Shown here: piece after piece, positions 24,146 through 32,650 of the stretch | Position numbering within the stretch: the stretch's first letter is position 1 | How the letters are laid out: every line of letters starts with the position of its first letter | From: a bacterium | GTDB lineage: Bacteria > UBA10199 > 2-02-FULL-44-16 > JAAZCA01 | Direction of reading: 5' to 3' | Length of the DNA: 32,827 nt | Assembly: GCA_041648665.1 (NCBI GenBank) | Contig: JBAZOP010000033.1 | Span: forward strand, 1 to 32,827 | Program-made: the position numbers and the translations under genes | Notes under the pieces: model-generated | Told to the model about the DNA's origin: nothing | The model's database searches: none | The model's input: the letters and a program-made list of their open reading frames with translations, nothing else

Positions 24146-26620
24146 ATGGACAAAAAAGATTATTCGGTTTTCTTCACCGACCACAAGACCGCCGACACCT
24201 ACTCGCTCGCAAACCAGTTCGCCGAGCACATCGAGCTCTCTCTCGTGAAGGACAAGTCCACGGTCACGAAAGAGGACGCCTACAACGCGCTGGCCATGGC
24301 CATCCGCGACAGGCTGATCCGCCGCTGGCTCCGCACGCAGCGCCACTATCGCGAGCACGACGCCAAGCGCGTCTATTACCTCTCGCTCGAGTATCTCATG
24401 GGCAGGCTCCTGGGCAACGCGCTAAACAACATGCGCTATTACGAGGAATGCGCCGAGATACTCGACGAGCTGGGCTACAAGCTCGACGAGATCCGCGAGA
24501 TCGAGCACGACATGGGGCTTGGCAACGGAGGCCTGGGAAGGCTCGCCGCCTGTTTCCTCGACTCGATCGCGACCGAGAGGCTCCCGGCCTACGGCTACGG
24601 CCTGAGGTACGAGTACGGCATCTTCGACCAGAAGATCGAGAACGGCTACCAGGTAGAGGTGCCGGACAACTGGCTCTCATACCGCAACCCATGGGAGGTC
24701 ATCCGCCCGGAGCTCACCTACAGGATACGATTCGGCGGCAACGTGCAGAAGGCGCACCTCCGCTCCGGCGAGACGATCTGCTCCTGGGTGGACACCGACG
24801 ACGTGATGGCGGTGGCCTACGACATACCGATACCGGGCTATGCCAACAACGTGGTCAACAACTTAAGACTCTGGCAGGCCAAGTCCACGCAGGACGTGGA
24901 CTTCACGCTCTTCCAGACGGGCGACTATCTCCAGGCGGTGCGCCGCAAGAGCAGCCAGGAGGCGATCTCTAAGTTCCTCTATCCGAACGACGAGAACTAC
25001 TCGGGCAAGGTGCTGAGACTCAAGCAGCAGTACTTTTTCGCCTCGGCCACCCTGCAGGACATCGTCCGCATACACAAGCGCCAGCACAAGGACCTCTCCG
25101 ATTTCCCGGAGAAGATCGCCATCCAGCTCAACGACACCCATCCGTCGATCGCCATAGCGGAGCTGATGAGGATAATGCTGGACGACGAGCGCATGCCCTG
25201 GGAGCTGGCGTGGGATCTCACCCGCAGGACCTTCGCCTACACCAACCACACCGTCATGGCCGAGGCGCTGGAGAAGTGGCCGGTGCCCATGCTCCAGTCG
25301 CTGCTGCCCAGGCACATGGACATCATCTTCGACATCAACCAGCGCTTCCTCGAGGAGATCCGCAAGGCATACCCCGGCGACGTCGACAAGCTGCGCAAGA
25401 TGTCGATCATCGAGGAGGGGCCTGAACAGAAGGTGAGGATGGCGAATCTCGCAATCGTCGGGAGCTATGCGGTCAACGGGGTCGCCGAGCTGCACACCAG
25501 GATACTGAAAGAGCGGATATTCCCCGACTTCAACGAGTTCTATCCCAACAAATTCATCAACATCACCAACGGCATAACCCAGCGGCGCTGGCTTCAGAAG
25601 GCCAACCCGATCCTGTCCGAGGTCATATGCTCCAGGATAGGTGAAGGCTGGGCGACCGACCTGGGCGAGCTCAAGAAGCTCGAAAAGTTCACGGACGACG
25701 AGGAGTTCGTCGAGGCGTGGATGAGCGCCAAATGGTCGAACAAGAATTCGCTGGCCCAATACATAAAGGAGCGCCACGGCCTCGACGTGGACGTGAACTC
25801 CATGTTCGACGTGCAGATAAAGAGGTTCCACGAGTACAAGCGCCAGTTGCTCAACGTCATGTACGTCATCGCGCTCTTCAACCAGGTGAAGCAGAACCCG
25901 AACGCGGAATTCACGCCGCGGACGGTCATATTCGCCGGGAAGGCGGCGCCGGGCTACCGGATGGCGAAGCTCATCATAAAACTGATCAACTCAGTAGCAT
26001 CCACGATAAACGAGGACCCGGCCACCAAGGACATCCTCAAAGTCGTGTTCCTCGAGAACTATTCAGTGTCGCTCGCGGAGAAGATCATCCCGGCCGCCGA
26101 TCTCTCGGAACAGATATCCACCGCCGGCACCGAGGCCTCGGGGACGGGAAACATGAAGCTCGCGCTCAACGGAGCGCTGACGATCGGGACCATGGACGGA
26201 GCCAACATAGAAATGGCGGAGGCGGTGGGCCGCGAGAACCTCTTCATATTCGGCAACACCGAGGAGGAGATCGAAAAGCTCAAGAGAGAAGGCTACTACC
26301 CGATGAGTTTCCTAGAGAAGGACGAGCGGCTGCGCCAGGTGATACAGCTGCTCGCCGAGGACCACTTCAGCTGGCGCGAACCGGGCATATTCCAGCCGAT
26401 AGTGAACTCCCTCATCCACGAAGGGGACCGATACTTCCTCCTCGCCGATTTCGCCGATTACGCGGCAAAGCAAGAGGAGGCCGCGCGCCTGTACAAAGAC
26501 AAGTCGGAGTGGGCAAAGCGCGCCATCCTCACCACCGCGAGGATGGGGCGCTTCTCCAGCGATCGCACTATAGCCGAATACTCCCAGAAGATATGGGGCA
26601 TAAGGCCGGAGGAATACTGA
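24146..26620 (+). CDS. glgP: Glycogen/starch/maltodextrin phosphorylase
   Basis: A PLP enzyme that phosphorolyses alpha-1,4-glucans to glucose 1-phosphate. The 824-residue protein is full length. It has YYLSLEYLMGR near residue 75, GLGNGGLGRLAACFLDS, NDTHPSIAIAELMR, the KRFHEYKRQ segment, and the PLP-lysine motif EASGTGNMKLALNG with Lys671. Regulatory N-terminal phosphorylation features of the animal enzymes cannot be judged. GAGG lies upstream of the ATG. No other glycogen genes are in the window. Confidence 0.96.
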   Translation: MDKKDYSVFFTDHKTADTYSLANQFAEHIELSLVKDKSTVTKEDAYNALAMAIRDRLIRRWLRTQRHYREHDAKRVYYLSLEYLMGRLLGNALNNMRYYEECAEILDELGYKLDEIREIEHDMGLGNGGLGRLAACFLDSIATERLPAYGYGLRYEYGIFDQKIENGYQVEVPDNWLSYRNPWEVIRPELTYRIRFGGNVQKAHLRSGETICSWVDTDDVMAVAYDIPIPGYANNVVNNLRLWQAKSTQDVDFTLFQTGDYLQAVRRKSSQEAISKFLYPNDENYSGKVLRLKQQYFFASATLQDIVRIHKRQHKDLSDFPEKIAIQLNDTHPSIAIAELMRIMLDDERMPWELAWDLTRRTFAYTNHTVMAEALEKWPVPMLQSLLPRHMDIIFDINQRFLEEIRKAYPGDVDKLRKMSIIEEGPEQKVRMANLAIVGSYAVNGVAELHTRILKERIFPDFNEFYPNKFINITNGITQRRWLQKANPILSEVICSRIGEGWATDLGELKKLEKFTDDEEFVEAWMSAKWSNKNSLAQYIKERHGLDVDVNSMFDVQIKRFHEYKRQLLNVMYVIALFNQVKQNPNAEFTPRTVIFAGKAAPGYRMAKLIIKLINSVASTINEDPATKDILKVVFLENYSVSLAEKIIPAADLSEQISTAGTEASGTGNMKLALNGALTIGTMDGANIEMAEAVGRENLFIFGNTEEEIEKLKREGYYPMSFLEKDERLRQVIQLLAEDHFSWREPGIFQPIVNSLIHEGDRYFLLADFADYAAKQEEAARLYKDKSEWAKRAILTTARMGRFSSDRTIAEYSQKIWGIRPEEY

Positions 26621-26634
26621 GCGTAGTCGAAGTA

Positions 26635-26901
26635 TCAGCAGGTCGGGGTCTTCTTGTTGTTCTCCAGGTACAACCCGATGAGCTCCTGTCCTTTGAGCGT
26701 GTCTATCAGGTCGCTGTAACCCTTCTGGCGCAGGTCCGAAAGCAGCCCCAGCCATTCATCGTGGTTCCAGCAGGTCTTGCACGTCAGCCAGGTGTCCAGG
26801 TCCTTTCTCAAGGCGGCCGCGTCGTTGCGCCTGAGCGGGATCTCGCCGCAATTGGAAACTTTCCTGCGCATGAACTTGGAAGTCACTCTCTCGAGAACCA
26901 T
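26635..26901 (-). CDS. Small Cys-containing protein of unknown function
   Basis: An 88-residue soluble protein with four Cys, including a CKTC pair (Cys41, Cys44), Cys18 and a C-terminal Cys88. They could bind a metal or form disulfides. The middle (WLTCKTCWNHDEWLGLL) is aromatic-rich. AAGGAGG directly precedes the ATG, so it is well expressed as a real gene. It is the last gene of the FlhG-like/PD-(D/E)XK-like/ParA operon, 26 bp after parA. I do not recognise the family. Confidence 0.75.
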   Translation of the reverse strand: MVLERVTSKFMRRKVSNCGEIPLRRNDAAALRKDLDTWLTCKTCWNHDEWLGLLSDLRQKGYSDLIDTLKGQELIGLYLENNKKTPTC

Positions 26902-26927
26902 ATCCTATCTCCTCCTTAAAAAAGTGG

Positions 26928-27749
26928 TTAGTTATCAGTGTTGCCTATGTCGGTCTCAGGCGCGAGGCTCTTGAAGTCCTCTATGTCCGTGATGACCCTG
27001 CCGAGCAGCTCGTCGGTCATCGCGCGATAGTCTTCGGCGCCGCGGGAGCCGCGTGAATAGGTGAATATCGGCTCGCCGTGGCTCGCCGCCTCCTTGAGCC
27101 TCACGTTCTGGCGGATCACGGTGTCCAGCATCATCTCCTGGAAGTACTGGCGCATGTCGTCCAGGACCTCGCGGGAGAACGAGGTGCGGCCGTCGAACAT
27201 TGTGGCGACCGCATAGACCCTGAGCGCCTTGTGGTTGCGGATCTCCTGCACGAGCTTGAGCATGCGGCTCATCCCGTGCAGCGCGAGGAAGCTCGTCTCC
27301 ACCGTGAGCAGCACGGCGTTCGACGCCTTCAGGGCGTTCTGCGTGAGGATGCCGAGCGTGGGCGGACAGTCGATGACCACGAAGTCATATTTGCCCTTTG
27401 CGTCGGCAAGCAGCTTCGCAAGCCTCTCGTCGCGGTTCGGCTGAGCGATCAGCCTACCCTCGTCGTCCGCGCTGATCCCCTCCGACGGCATGAGCGTGAG
27501 CTTCTGGGTTATCGGGACATAGAGGTCCTCGCTCTTGAGTCCCTCGGCGCGGGTCTCGAGTATCCCGTCGAAGACTGTGCCCTTCGGAGTGCGGTCCTCT
27601 ATGCGGAGGAAGGCCGACGCCTGCGCCTGCGGATCGAGGTCCACCAGCAGAGTGCGACAGCCCTTCATGGCGAGGCACGCGGCGAGGTTCACGGCGGTCG
27701 TGGTCTTTCCCGATCCGCCCTTCTGGTTTGCCACGGATATCGTAAACAT
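26928..27749 (-). CDS. ParA/Soj family ATPase
   Basis: A 273-residue ParA-type Walker ATPase. It has the deviant Walker A KGGSGKTT (10-17, signature Lys10), the DLDPQAQAS A' motif, and Walker B VVIDCPPTLG (Asp127). Such ATPases form nucleoid-bound or polar gradients that position DNA or protein cargo. There is no parB gene or obvious parS palindrome nearby, so a chromosome-partition role is doubtful and an orphan cargo-positioning ParA is more likely. GGAGGGG precedes the ATG. It is third in the operon. Confidence 0.92.
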   Translation of the reverse strand: MFTISVANQKGGSGKTTTAVNLAACLAMKGCRTLLVDLDPQAQASAFLRIEDRTPKGTVFDGILETRAEGLKSEDLYVPITQKLTLMPSEGISADDEGRLIAQPNRDERLAKLLADAKGKYDFVVIDCPPTLGILTQNALKASNAVLLTVETSFLALHGMSRMLKLVQEIRNHKALRVYAVATMFDGRTSFSREVLDDMRQYFQEMMLDTVIRQNVRLKEAASHGEPIFTYSRGSRGAEDYRAMTDELLGRVITDIEDFKSLAPETDIGNTDN

Positions 27750-27762
27750 GACCCCTCCGATA

Positions 27763-28455
27763 TCAGAGGTCCCTGAAAACGGAACCCCCGTTGGTTATCT
27801 CTTCTTCGTCTCCGCCGGCCGGGGCAAAGAAGTCGTCGATCTCTTCCCTGGTGAGCACCGACCTTATGCCGACCGGTCCCTTTTCCTCCACCGGCTCCCA
27901 TGCGGCCTTGGGCAAAGGCTTCGGATCAACGGCCGCCGCAGCCGCGGGTGCGCGAGGGTTGCCCTGCCTGCGCACCACGAGCCAGTCCTCGCCTCCCAAC
28001 TCCAGCGCCTCGCACGTGAAGAACTCAGGGGCGTCGGCGCCCATGCGGGATATCAGGGCGGATGCCGCGGGCGATACGCTGCGCGCGACTATCCATACCC
28101 TCACGTCCTCGGCAGCGAACCGGCGCGAGTAGATATGCTGGAGGATATCCATGTTCTCCGAGGCCCATCGGCCCCGCATTATCGATTGTCCCAGCTCATC
28201 GGCCGACAGCTCGTCGCAAGCGCACACCGTGATGAGCTTGCCCGCCCCGTCGACGCAGACGAGGTCTATCCGGCCGAGGTGAGGCACGGCCAGCGCCCTG
28301 CCGAGCGTCTTGGAGTCGGGCTCTATCGCCGCGATCTGCTCCTGCAGCGCCTCTATCGAGTCCTCTCTGTCGAATGAAAGGACGGAACCGGCCATGCAGA
28401 TCCTGAAGGCCTTGTCCTGAGCGGGCGACATCTTTTTGATGTTTATCAATTTCAT
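27763..28455 (-). CDS. Degenerate PD-(D/E)XK-like protein with C-terminal EIDALL-like motif
   Basis: A 230-residue protein with no clear family name. Residues ~35-165 resemble the NucS/DUF91-type restriction-endonuclease-like fold: GRIDLVCVDGAGKLITV (61-77) matches the PD...(D/E)xK hairpin. However, the expected ExK after the second strand reads CACDE, and the later LGQxxMRGRWASEN helix is present. Catalysis is therefore probably lost. A Pro/Ala-rich linker (about 167-195) leads to LTREEIDDFF (201-210), which resembles the LSQDEIDALL peptide by which FliM and FliY bind CheY or FlhG. The gene lies 6 bp after the FlhG-like gene and 13 bp before parA, so a docking role for the tail is an attractive inference. 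The fold call is by eye. Confidence 0.6.
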   Translation of the reverse strand: MKLINIKKMSPAQDKAFRICMAGSVLSFDREDSIEALQEQIAAIEPDSKTLGRALAVPHLGRIDLVCVDGAGKLITVCACDELSADELGQSIMRGRWASENMDILQHIYSRRFAAEDVRVWIVARSVSPAASALISRMGADAPEFFTCEALELGGEDWLVVRRQGNPRAPAAAAAVDPKPLPKAAWEPVEEKGPVGIRSVLTREEIDDFFAPAGGDEEEITNGGSVFRDL

Positions 28456-28461
28456 CGCTTT

Positions 28462-29445
28462 CTACTTAAAGACCAACCTGGCCAGCCTCCTGGCGAACGA
28501 GAGGGCGCCTGTCTCCGGCCTGGCCGCGCGCTCGGCCGCTACCCTCTCCTTCCATTTCGTATTCTCTGTCTTGATGCGTTCGGCCATACCCGCGAAGGTA
28601 CGGGTGACGAAGCTCTTCGGATGCAGGAGCACCACCGGCTGCCGCATGTTGACCGAATTCTGAACGTACCAGTTGTAGGGGATCCATTCGAAGAGGTTCA
28701 GTGCTACGCCGGAGAGGTGCCGCGCCACGACCGCGCTTATCTTCTCAAAGGCGGCCCTGGCCTCCTCTTCGTTCCTCGCGCGGTTGATCACGAGCTTGAC
28801 CTCGAAACCCTCCCGGGCCCTGGCCATGGACTTTATCGTCGCGTATGCGTCGAGCAACGCGGTCACGTCCGGCGTGGTCACGACTATCACGTCGTGCGCC
28901 GTGTTGATGAAGCGCATGACCTGCGGGCTTATCCCCGCGGAGAGGTCGACGAGTATGACGTCGGCCCGGTCCTCGTAGACCTTGAGCTGATCCGCTATAT
29001 TTCTGATCTGCCAGTCCTTGAGCTCGGCCAGGTCCGAAAATCCGGAGCCTCCGCTTATCAGCTTCACGCCGGCGTGGCATTCGACGACCACCTCGTCGAG
29101 TCTGCGCTCGCCGGAGACAACCTGCGAGATATCGTAGGGCGGGCTCACGCCGAGCAAGACATGCGCGTTGGCTAGCCCCAAGTCGGCATCGAAGAGGAGC
29201 ACGTCCAGTCCCTGCTGCACCAGCGACACCGCAAGATTGGTCGTGAATACGGTCTTGCCCGTGCCGCCCTTGCCGCTGGCCACGCAGATAACCTGACAGG
29301 ATGAGGGGGCCTCCTCCGCCTCCTGCGCACACTCCGGCACAGGGACCAGGACCGGCTTCGGGCGATCGCCCCGCAATTCATCCGGATTTACGTCGGTTAT
29401 GTCCTTCAACGACCTGGCAAGAAGACGGCGGCTGGCTTGTGCCAT
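28462..29445 (-). CDS. FlhG/MinD-like ATPase
   Basis: A 327-residue MinD/FlhG-family ATPase. The ~50-residue N-terminal extension has basic residues and a DITDVNPDELRGD stretch. Walker A is GKGGTGKT (58-65, signature Lys59), A' is FDADLGLANAHVLLG (85-99), and Walker B is VILVDLSAG (163-171). SGFSDLAEL is typical of FlhG-like proteins. In flagellated bacteria FlhG limits flagellar number with FlhF. No flhF, flagellar or min genes are in the window, so here it may position another polar structure. GGGGGAG precedes the ATG. It is the first gene of a four-gene operon. Confidence 0.88.
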   Translation of the reverse strand: MAQASRRLLARSLKDITDVNPDELRGDRPKPVLVPVPECAQEAEEAPSSCQVICVASGKGGTGKTVFTTNLAVSLVQQGLDVLLFDADLGLANAHVLLGVSPPYDISQVVSGERRLDEVVVECHAGVKLISGGSGFSDLAELKDWQIRNIADQLKVYEDRADVILVDLSAGISPQVMRFINTAHDVIVVTTPDVTALLDAYATIKSMARAREGFEVKLVINRARNEEEARAAFEKISAVVARHLSGVALNLFEWIPYNWYVQNSVNMRQPVVLLHPKSFVTRTFAGMAERIKTENTKWKERVAAERAARPETGALSFARRLARLVFK

Positions 29446-29574
29446 CGCTCTCCCCCACGGGATTCAAATCGCAGTTAACTGAAACTTTTCCCCTATTTAT
29501 CACGTCGAAGGAGATGAAACAAGCAATTGTTATATGACCTTTTAAAAAACCGGGTGCTCGAAGCAAATGCGTCG

Positions 29575-31125
29575 TCAGTCTGCGCAGAGTTTTTTCGACA
29601 GCGCCCTGTCAAAGCCGTAGACGTCGTGCCTGAAAATCGGGTCCCCGTTAGCATCCGCTCGCGCGGTCACGTAGAGGATGTGGATCGGCATCGGCTCGGT
29701 GAGGGAGACGTCCATCGGGCTCCCGCGCTTCATCGCAGAATCTATCCGCTCCCTGCCCCACCCGTCCTTGTCCTTGAGAAGGTATTCGGCGAACCAGATC
29801 GGGTCGGAGATGCGGATGCAGCCGGAGCTGAAGACGCGCACGCCCGAATCGAAGAGCGACTTCGTAGGCGTGTCGTGCAGATAGACATCGTGACGGTTGG
29901 GGAACATGAACTTGACCCTGCCTAAGGCGTTGTCATCGCGCGCCTCCTGCACGAGTCGGTATGAGAAGCTGGACGAGTCGACGCTCTCCCAGTCGATGGA
30001 CTCGGGCTCCACCTCCTCCATGCCGGTCTCGCCCACCGTGAAGAGCCTCATGCCCATCTTGCGGATGTAGGAGGGATCCTTCTTGATCTTGGGGAGCTTG
30101 TCCTTGACCGCGATCGAGCGCGGGACGTGCCACTTGGGGGAAAAGACGATGAAGCGAATATTGTCGGACATGAGGGGAGATTTGCGATCCAGCATGCCCG
30201 TGATCACCTTCATCTGCTTGATCGGAGCCCCACCCTCGTAGATCGTGAGCGAGAAATCCGGAACATTGACCATGGCGTATCTCTCGGTGGTGATCACGTG
30301 TTTGAGCGCCCGCAGGCGATCCAGGTTCACCTTTATCTGGCAGAGGCGGAAAGGGGGCTCCACGTTCATCGCAGCCAGGGTCCATCTGCCGATCACACCG
30401 TCGGCACCCAGCCCGTATTTCTCCTGAAAACCCAGGACCGCCTGCACCAGCTCATCGTCGTAAAGGTCCTCCTGAAGCACAGCCCCGCTCAAGCTCGCCT
30501 CTCCGCTTATCCTGGGCCTCTTCAAGAAACCCTCCGCCTCAAGCCTCGCCCGCACCGCGGGGATCCTGGGGTCGCGCTGGCCGGACTCGATCTTCCGCGC
30601 GCCCTTTTCAGGGACCTTTGGCCATACGGTTTCAGCAGCCCATTTCCGAGTCTTCTTGAGCGCAGCCATGAGCTGGCGGTATTCGGCCGTCTGCGGCGCA
30701 AGGCCCTCCAGCGTCCCCTTCACGTCGTGCCGCTCGACAGCCTGCGCAAGGAGCGCCTTCAAGTCGCTCCCCGGCTCGGGCCTCCGCTGGTTCGCGTTGG
30801 AGAAATACGGATTTTCCACGCCTGCGTCGAGGTGCGAGGCCAGTTTGAGAAACGCGTCCGACATCAGAGCATCCCTCTCCGCCGCGATCCGCGCCCTGTC
30901 TTCGCCTGACACCGACTTTATCTCCGCACCGAGGCGTTCGATCTCCTCGATGTGATACCAGGAGGGGTCCAGGCCATGATCCGCGGAGCCACGGATGGCC
31001 TCAATGAGCCCCTTTTCGTCGCGTTCCGAAGCGAATGCAGGCGCAGGCTGAGCCTCCTCTGCAAACGCGGCCGCGCAAGAAACGTTTATCGCCAGACAGA
31101 GGAAACAGATCGATGCCAGCCTCAT
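29575..31125 (-). CDS. Murein L,D-transpeptidase (YcbB/LdtD-like)
   Basis: It makes 3-3 cross-links in peptidoglycan using a catalytic Cys. The 516-residue protein has a signal peptide (about 1-22). An N-terminal domain contains a helical scaffold. A peptidoglycan-binding-1 domain (about 185-260, FQEKYGLGADGVIGRWTLAAMN) interrupts it, and a YkuD domain follows (about 280-490). The active site carries His417 (YLHDTP) and Cys436 (SSGCIRI), and Ser434/Gly435/Arg438 are intact. The protein acts in the periplasm. GAGG lies upstream of the ATG. Confidence 0.94.
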   Translation of the reverse strand: MRLASICFLCLAINVSCAAAFAEEAQPAPAFASERDEKGLIEAIRGSADHGLDPSWYHIEEIERLGAEIKSVSGEDRARIAAERDALMSDAFLKLASHLDAGVENPYFSNANQRRPEPGSDLKALLAQAVERHDVKGTLEGLAPQTAEYRQLMAALKKTRKWAAETVWPKVPEKGARKIESGQRDPRIPAVRARLEAEGFLKRPRISGEASLSGAVLQEDLYDDELVQAVLGFQEKYGLGADGVIGRWTLAAMNVEPPFRLCQIKVNLDRLRALKHVITTERYAMVNVPDFSLTIYEGGAPIKQMKVITGMLDRKSPLMSDNIRFIVFSPKWHVPRSIAVKDKLPKIKKDPSYIRKMGMRLFTVGETGMEEVEPESIDWESVDSSSFSYRLVQEARDDNALGRVKFMFPNRHDVYLHDTPTKSLFDSGVRVFSSGCIRISDPIWFAEYLLKDKDGWGRERIDSAMKRGSPMDVSLTEPMPIHILYVTARADANGDPIFRHDVYGFDRALSKKLCAD

Positions 31126-31194
31126 CTTGCCACCTCGCTATGGTTGAGCAATCAGGAGCATCTACGAAAAAGCGGCGTGCACTTCAAGGGTTTG

Positions 31195-32574
31195 TTACAG
31201 GTCGAATTTCTGAAGGTACTTGGGTATCACGACGCCCCAGCCCAGCTCGCTCTCGATGCGGGCCTTGAGAGACTCCGCGGCCTTGGGCTCGCCATGCACC
31301 AAAAAGGTCGTTTTGGGCGGCTGGGTGAAGCCCCTGAGCCAACGCATGATGTCGCTGTAATCGCCGTGGGCCGAGAGCGAGTCGATGAACTCGACCTTGG
31401 CGTTGATCGACACCGGCATGCCGTGGATCTTGATCGCCTTTGCGCCGTCAAGAATCGCCCTCCCGCGAGTGCCCGCGGCCTGGAAACCGGTGATGACCAG
31501 GGTGGAGTTATGGTCCGGCAGATACGCCTTGAGGTGATGCAGTATCCGGCCGCCGGTCATCATGCCCGACGAGGATATGATGATCGCAGGCTCCTTGAGG
31601 CTGTTGAGCTGCTTGGACTCCTCGGGGTCATGCACGTGCACCAGCCTGGATGGGCTGAATGCCTTGGTCGGCTCGTTGCCGTTGACGAAGAAGTTGTGCT
31701 CGTTCCCGTAGCGCACGTAGATCTCGGTGGCGTCGATCGCCAGCGGGCTGTTCAAGAATATGGGGACGTCGGGGAGCCTCCCCTTTTCCTCGAGTTTCTT
31801 GAGGATGTAGAGCACCTCCTGCGAGCGGCCGACCGCGAACGACGGGATGATGACCTTGCCGCCGCTCTTCACCGTCTTCTTTATGATGCGCTCGAAGCGC
31901 CCGAGTATGTCCTCCTCCGTATGGAGCCTGTCGCCGTACGTCGACTCGAGCACCAGGTAGTTAACGGACTTGACCGGACCCGGGTCCACGGCGATCAGGG
32001 CGTCGTACGTGCCGATGTCGCCCGCGAACATTATGTTGAACTTATGATGCGGCTGTTTGACCGAGACGTTTATGACCCTGGAGCCCAGTATGTGGCCCGC
32101 TGGTCTGAGCATCATCCTCACGTTATCGGAGAGGGCGTGCCACTCCCTGTCCGAGACCGCCTTGAGCTGGGGAAGGCACCTGACCGCGTCATCGTAGGTA
32201 TAGAGCGGGAGCGGATCGCTGTGCTTGGAGAAGCCGTGCTTGGCTGCGAACTTCGCGTCTTCCTCCTGTATATATCCCGCGTCCGGGAGGAGTATCTTGC
32301 AGAGATCGACCGTGGGTTCGGAGGCGAGCACGGGGCCTGAGAAGCCGTTCTTCACGATCAGCGGAAGATAGCCCGAATGATCGATGTGAGCGTGCGTGAG
32401 TATGACGGATGCGATCTTGTGCGGATCGACCGGAAAAGGCTGCCAGTTGCGAAGCCTCAGCTCCTTGAGGCCCTGATAGAGGCCGCAGTCGATGAGCCAG
32501 AGGTGATGGCCGTCGGAGAGGCAGAATTTGGATCCGGTGACTGTCTGGGTTGCGCCGAGGAATTGAAGTCTCAC
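31195..32574 (-). CDS. Metallo-beta-lactamase/beta-CASP RNase-like protein
   Basis: A 459-residue protein of the CPSF/RNase J-like beta-CASP group, expected to process RNA endo- or exonucleolytically. The MBL core shows HAHIDHSG (61-68), a second His in GHILGS, and AGDIG. The beta-CASP domain shows SFAVGRSQEVLY, SSSGMMTGGR and, near the end, SAHGDYSD and FLVHGEPKA with the last metal ligands. No RNA-binding KH domain is fused to it. The GTG at 32574 is used because the conserved core starts at once (RLQFLGATQTVTGS). The open frame continues upstream without homology. Confidence 0.88.
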   Translation of the reverse strand: MRLQFLGATQTVTGSKFCLSDGHHLWLIDCGLYQGLKELRLRNWQPFPVDPHKIASVILTHAHIDHSGYLPLIVKNGFSGPVLASEPTVDLCKILLPDAGYIQEEDAKFAAKHGFSKHSDPLPLYTYDDAVRCLPQLKAVSDREWHALSDNVRMMLRPAGHILGSRVINVSVKQPHHKFNIMFAGDIGTYDALIAVDPGPVKSVNYLVLESTYGDRLHTEEDILGRFERIIKKTVKSGGKVIIPSFAVGRSQEVLYILKKLEEKGRLPDVPIFLNSPLAIDATEIYVRYGNEHNFFVNGNEPTKAFSPSRLVHVHDPEESKQLNSLKEPAIIISSSGMMTGGRILHHLKAYLPDHNSTLVITGFQAAGTRGRAILDGAKAIKIHGMPVSINAKVEFIDSLSAHGDYSDIMRWLRGFTQPPKTTFLVHGEPKAAESLKARIESELGWGVVIPKYLQKFDL

Positions 32575-32650
32575 CTGAGTTTGGGCCCCCTGTCTTGGCG
32601 ATGCGGAGGATATTAAGATTTTGGGCGGCGAAAGGCAACAGAAAGCCGGA

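Noticed and set aside
26928..27749. Chromosome-partition parAB locus
   Set aside because: ParA is clear, but there is no ParB-like gene and no parS-like palindrome in the surrounding sequence.
29446..29574. Terminator between the FlhG-like operon and the L,D-transpeptidase gene
   Set aside because: There is an A/T-rich stretch near 29543-29550 but no convincing GC-rich hairpin next to it.
30952..32340. 462-codon plus-strand open frame opposite the beta-CASP gene
   Set aside because: It is fully antisense to a well-conserved metallo-beta-lactamase gene, and its translation shows no family motif.
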